In this document: in pieces, positions 54,149 through 54,447 of the stretch
Layout: each line of letters opens with the position of its first letter
Numbering within the stretch: position 1 is the first letter of the stretch
Source of the DNA: an uncultured Prevotellaceae bacterium
GTDB lineage: Bacteria; Bacteroidota; Bacteroidia; Bacteroidales; Bacteroidaceae
NCBI GenBank assembly: GCA_946184125.1
Contig: CAMHEL010000008.1
Coordinates: 1-54,447 of the forward strand
Direction of reading: 5' to 3'
DNA: 54,447 bases
Notes under the pieces: model-generated
What the model saw: the letters and a program-made list of their open reading frames with translations, nothing else
What the model was told of the DNA's origin: nothing
Database searches by the model: none
Translations under genes and position numbers: made by a program

Positions 54149-54232
54149 TGAAGAGGAGGAGACTCGAACTCCCACGTCACAATTGACACTACCCCCTCAA
54201 AGTAGCGCGTCTACCAATTCCGCCACCTCTCC
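54149..54232 (-). tRNA. tRNA-Leu (GAG)
   Basis: Class II tRNA on the minus strand: acceptor GGAGAGG pairs with CCTCTTC (one G-U), GCGGAATTGGTAGACGCG D-arm, anticodon loop TTGAGGG (GAG), long variable arm and GTTCGAGTC T loop. Confidence 0.95.
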
Positions 54233-54261
54233 ATCATGTATGATTTCTTGAATAAACAAAG

Positions 54262-54343
54262 TGCCCAGAACAGGACTCGAACCTGCACGTATCTCTACAC
54301 ACGCACCTGAAACGTGCGCGTCTACCAATTCCGCCACCTGGGC
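54262..54343 (-). tRNA. tRNA-Leu (CAG)
   Basis: Class II tRNA on the minus strand: acceptor GCCCAGG pairs with TCTGGGC, D-arm as in the other tRNA-Leu, anticodon loop TTCAGGT (CAG), long variable arm and GTTCGAGTC T loop. Confidence 0.95.
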
Positions 54344-54393
54344 ATATGAAATCTCTATTCTCGATCTCAAAGATTGGTTTATTCAAGACATCG

Positions 54394-54447
<54 letters not shown>

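Overview
The window comes from a Bacteroidales genome, most likely Prevotellaceae (Prevotella-like). The evidence is: two SusC/SusD pairs; FAS1 lipoproteins with acidic residues after the lipobox cysteine; a GldE/CorC-type protein next to ssb; a short ACT-less SerA in a serC-serA-DUF1015 group; promoters of the Bacteroidetes type (-33 TTTG, -7 TAnnTTTG) in front of many genes; and start sites with A-rich leaders instead of Shine-Dalgarno sequences. Everything is read from sequence and remembered family features. No database search was run.

Layout. 0-4.4 kb (minus): a partial tRNA-Ser, then yigZ, a DUF1015 gene, serA and serC (serine biosynthesis). 4.5-9.9 kb (minus): gyrA followed by two exported TPR proteins. 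10.3-12.1 kb (minus): truA, then a membrane protein resembling a Bacteroidetes anti-sigma factor and a small Spy-like periplasmic protein. 12.2-35.3 kb (plus): an accessory block with a GH29 alpha-L-fucosidase, a 1201-residue exported repeat protein behind a structured leader, and a seven-gene operon FAS1-SusC-SusD-FAS1-FAS1-SusC-SusD. Related 7/8-bp repeat tracts lie in opposite orientation at the two ends of this block. 35.4-40.8 kb (plus): a sugar 4-aminotransferase and a membrane-bound sugar-nucleotide dehydratase, then a metal/cobalamin-type ABC binding protein and permease with no ATPase. 40.8-46.6 kb: mutY (minus); a structured leader followed by histidine phosphatase, a small lipoprotein and a TraB/GumN protein (plus); a LolA-like protein and a PfkB kinase (minus). 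46.8-47.6 kb (plus): a Fur-family regulator, a FeoB-associated Cys-rich membrane protein, tRNA-Cys and a strong terminator. 47.7-54.4 kb (minus): an unusual 944-residue cytoplasmic protein, a phytase-like esterase, gldE, ssb, an uncharacterised protein and four tRNA genes (Gly, Leu, Leu, partial Gly).

How the parts work together. The accessory block looks like a surface nutrient-capture or adhesion locus. Two TonB-dependent channels with SusD lids would import a ligand, and three FAS1 lipoproteins and a repeat protein could bind host or dietary glycoprotein. The only degradative enzyme present is the fucosidase upstream, and no regulator is encoded in the block. The most unusual items are the FAS1/double-SusCD operon, the 944-residue protein (RNA polymerase alpha-CTD-like helix-hairpin-helix, tandem winged helices and helicase-associated-like modules), the long paired leader at 42.0-42.2 kb, and a family of tandem heptamers that recurs between genes, up to one start codon and inside one signal peptide.
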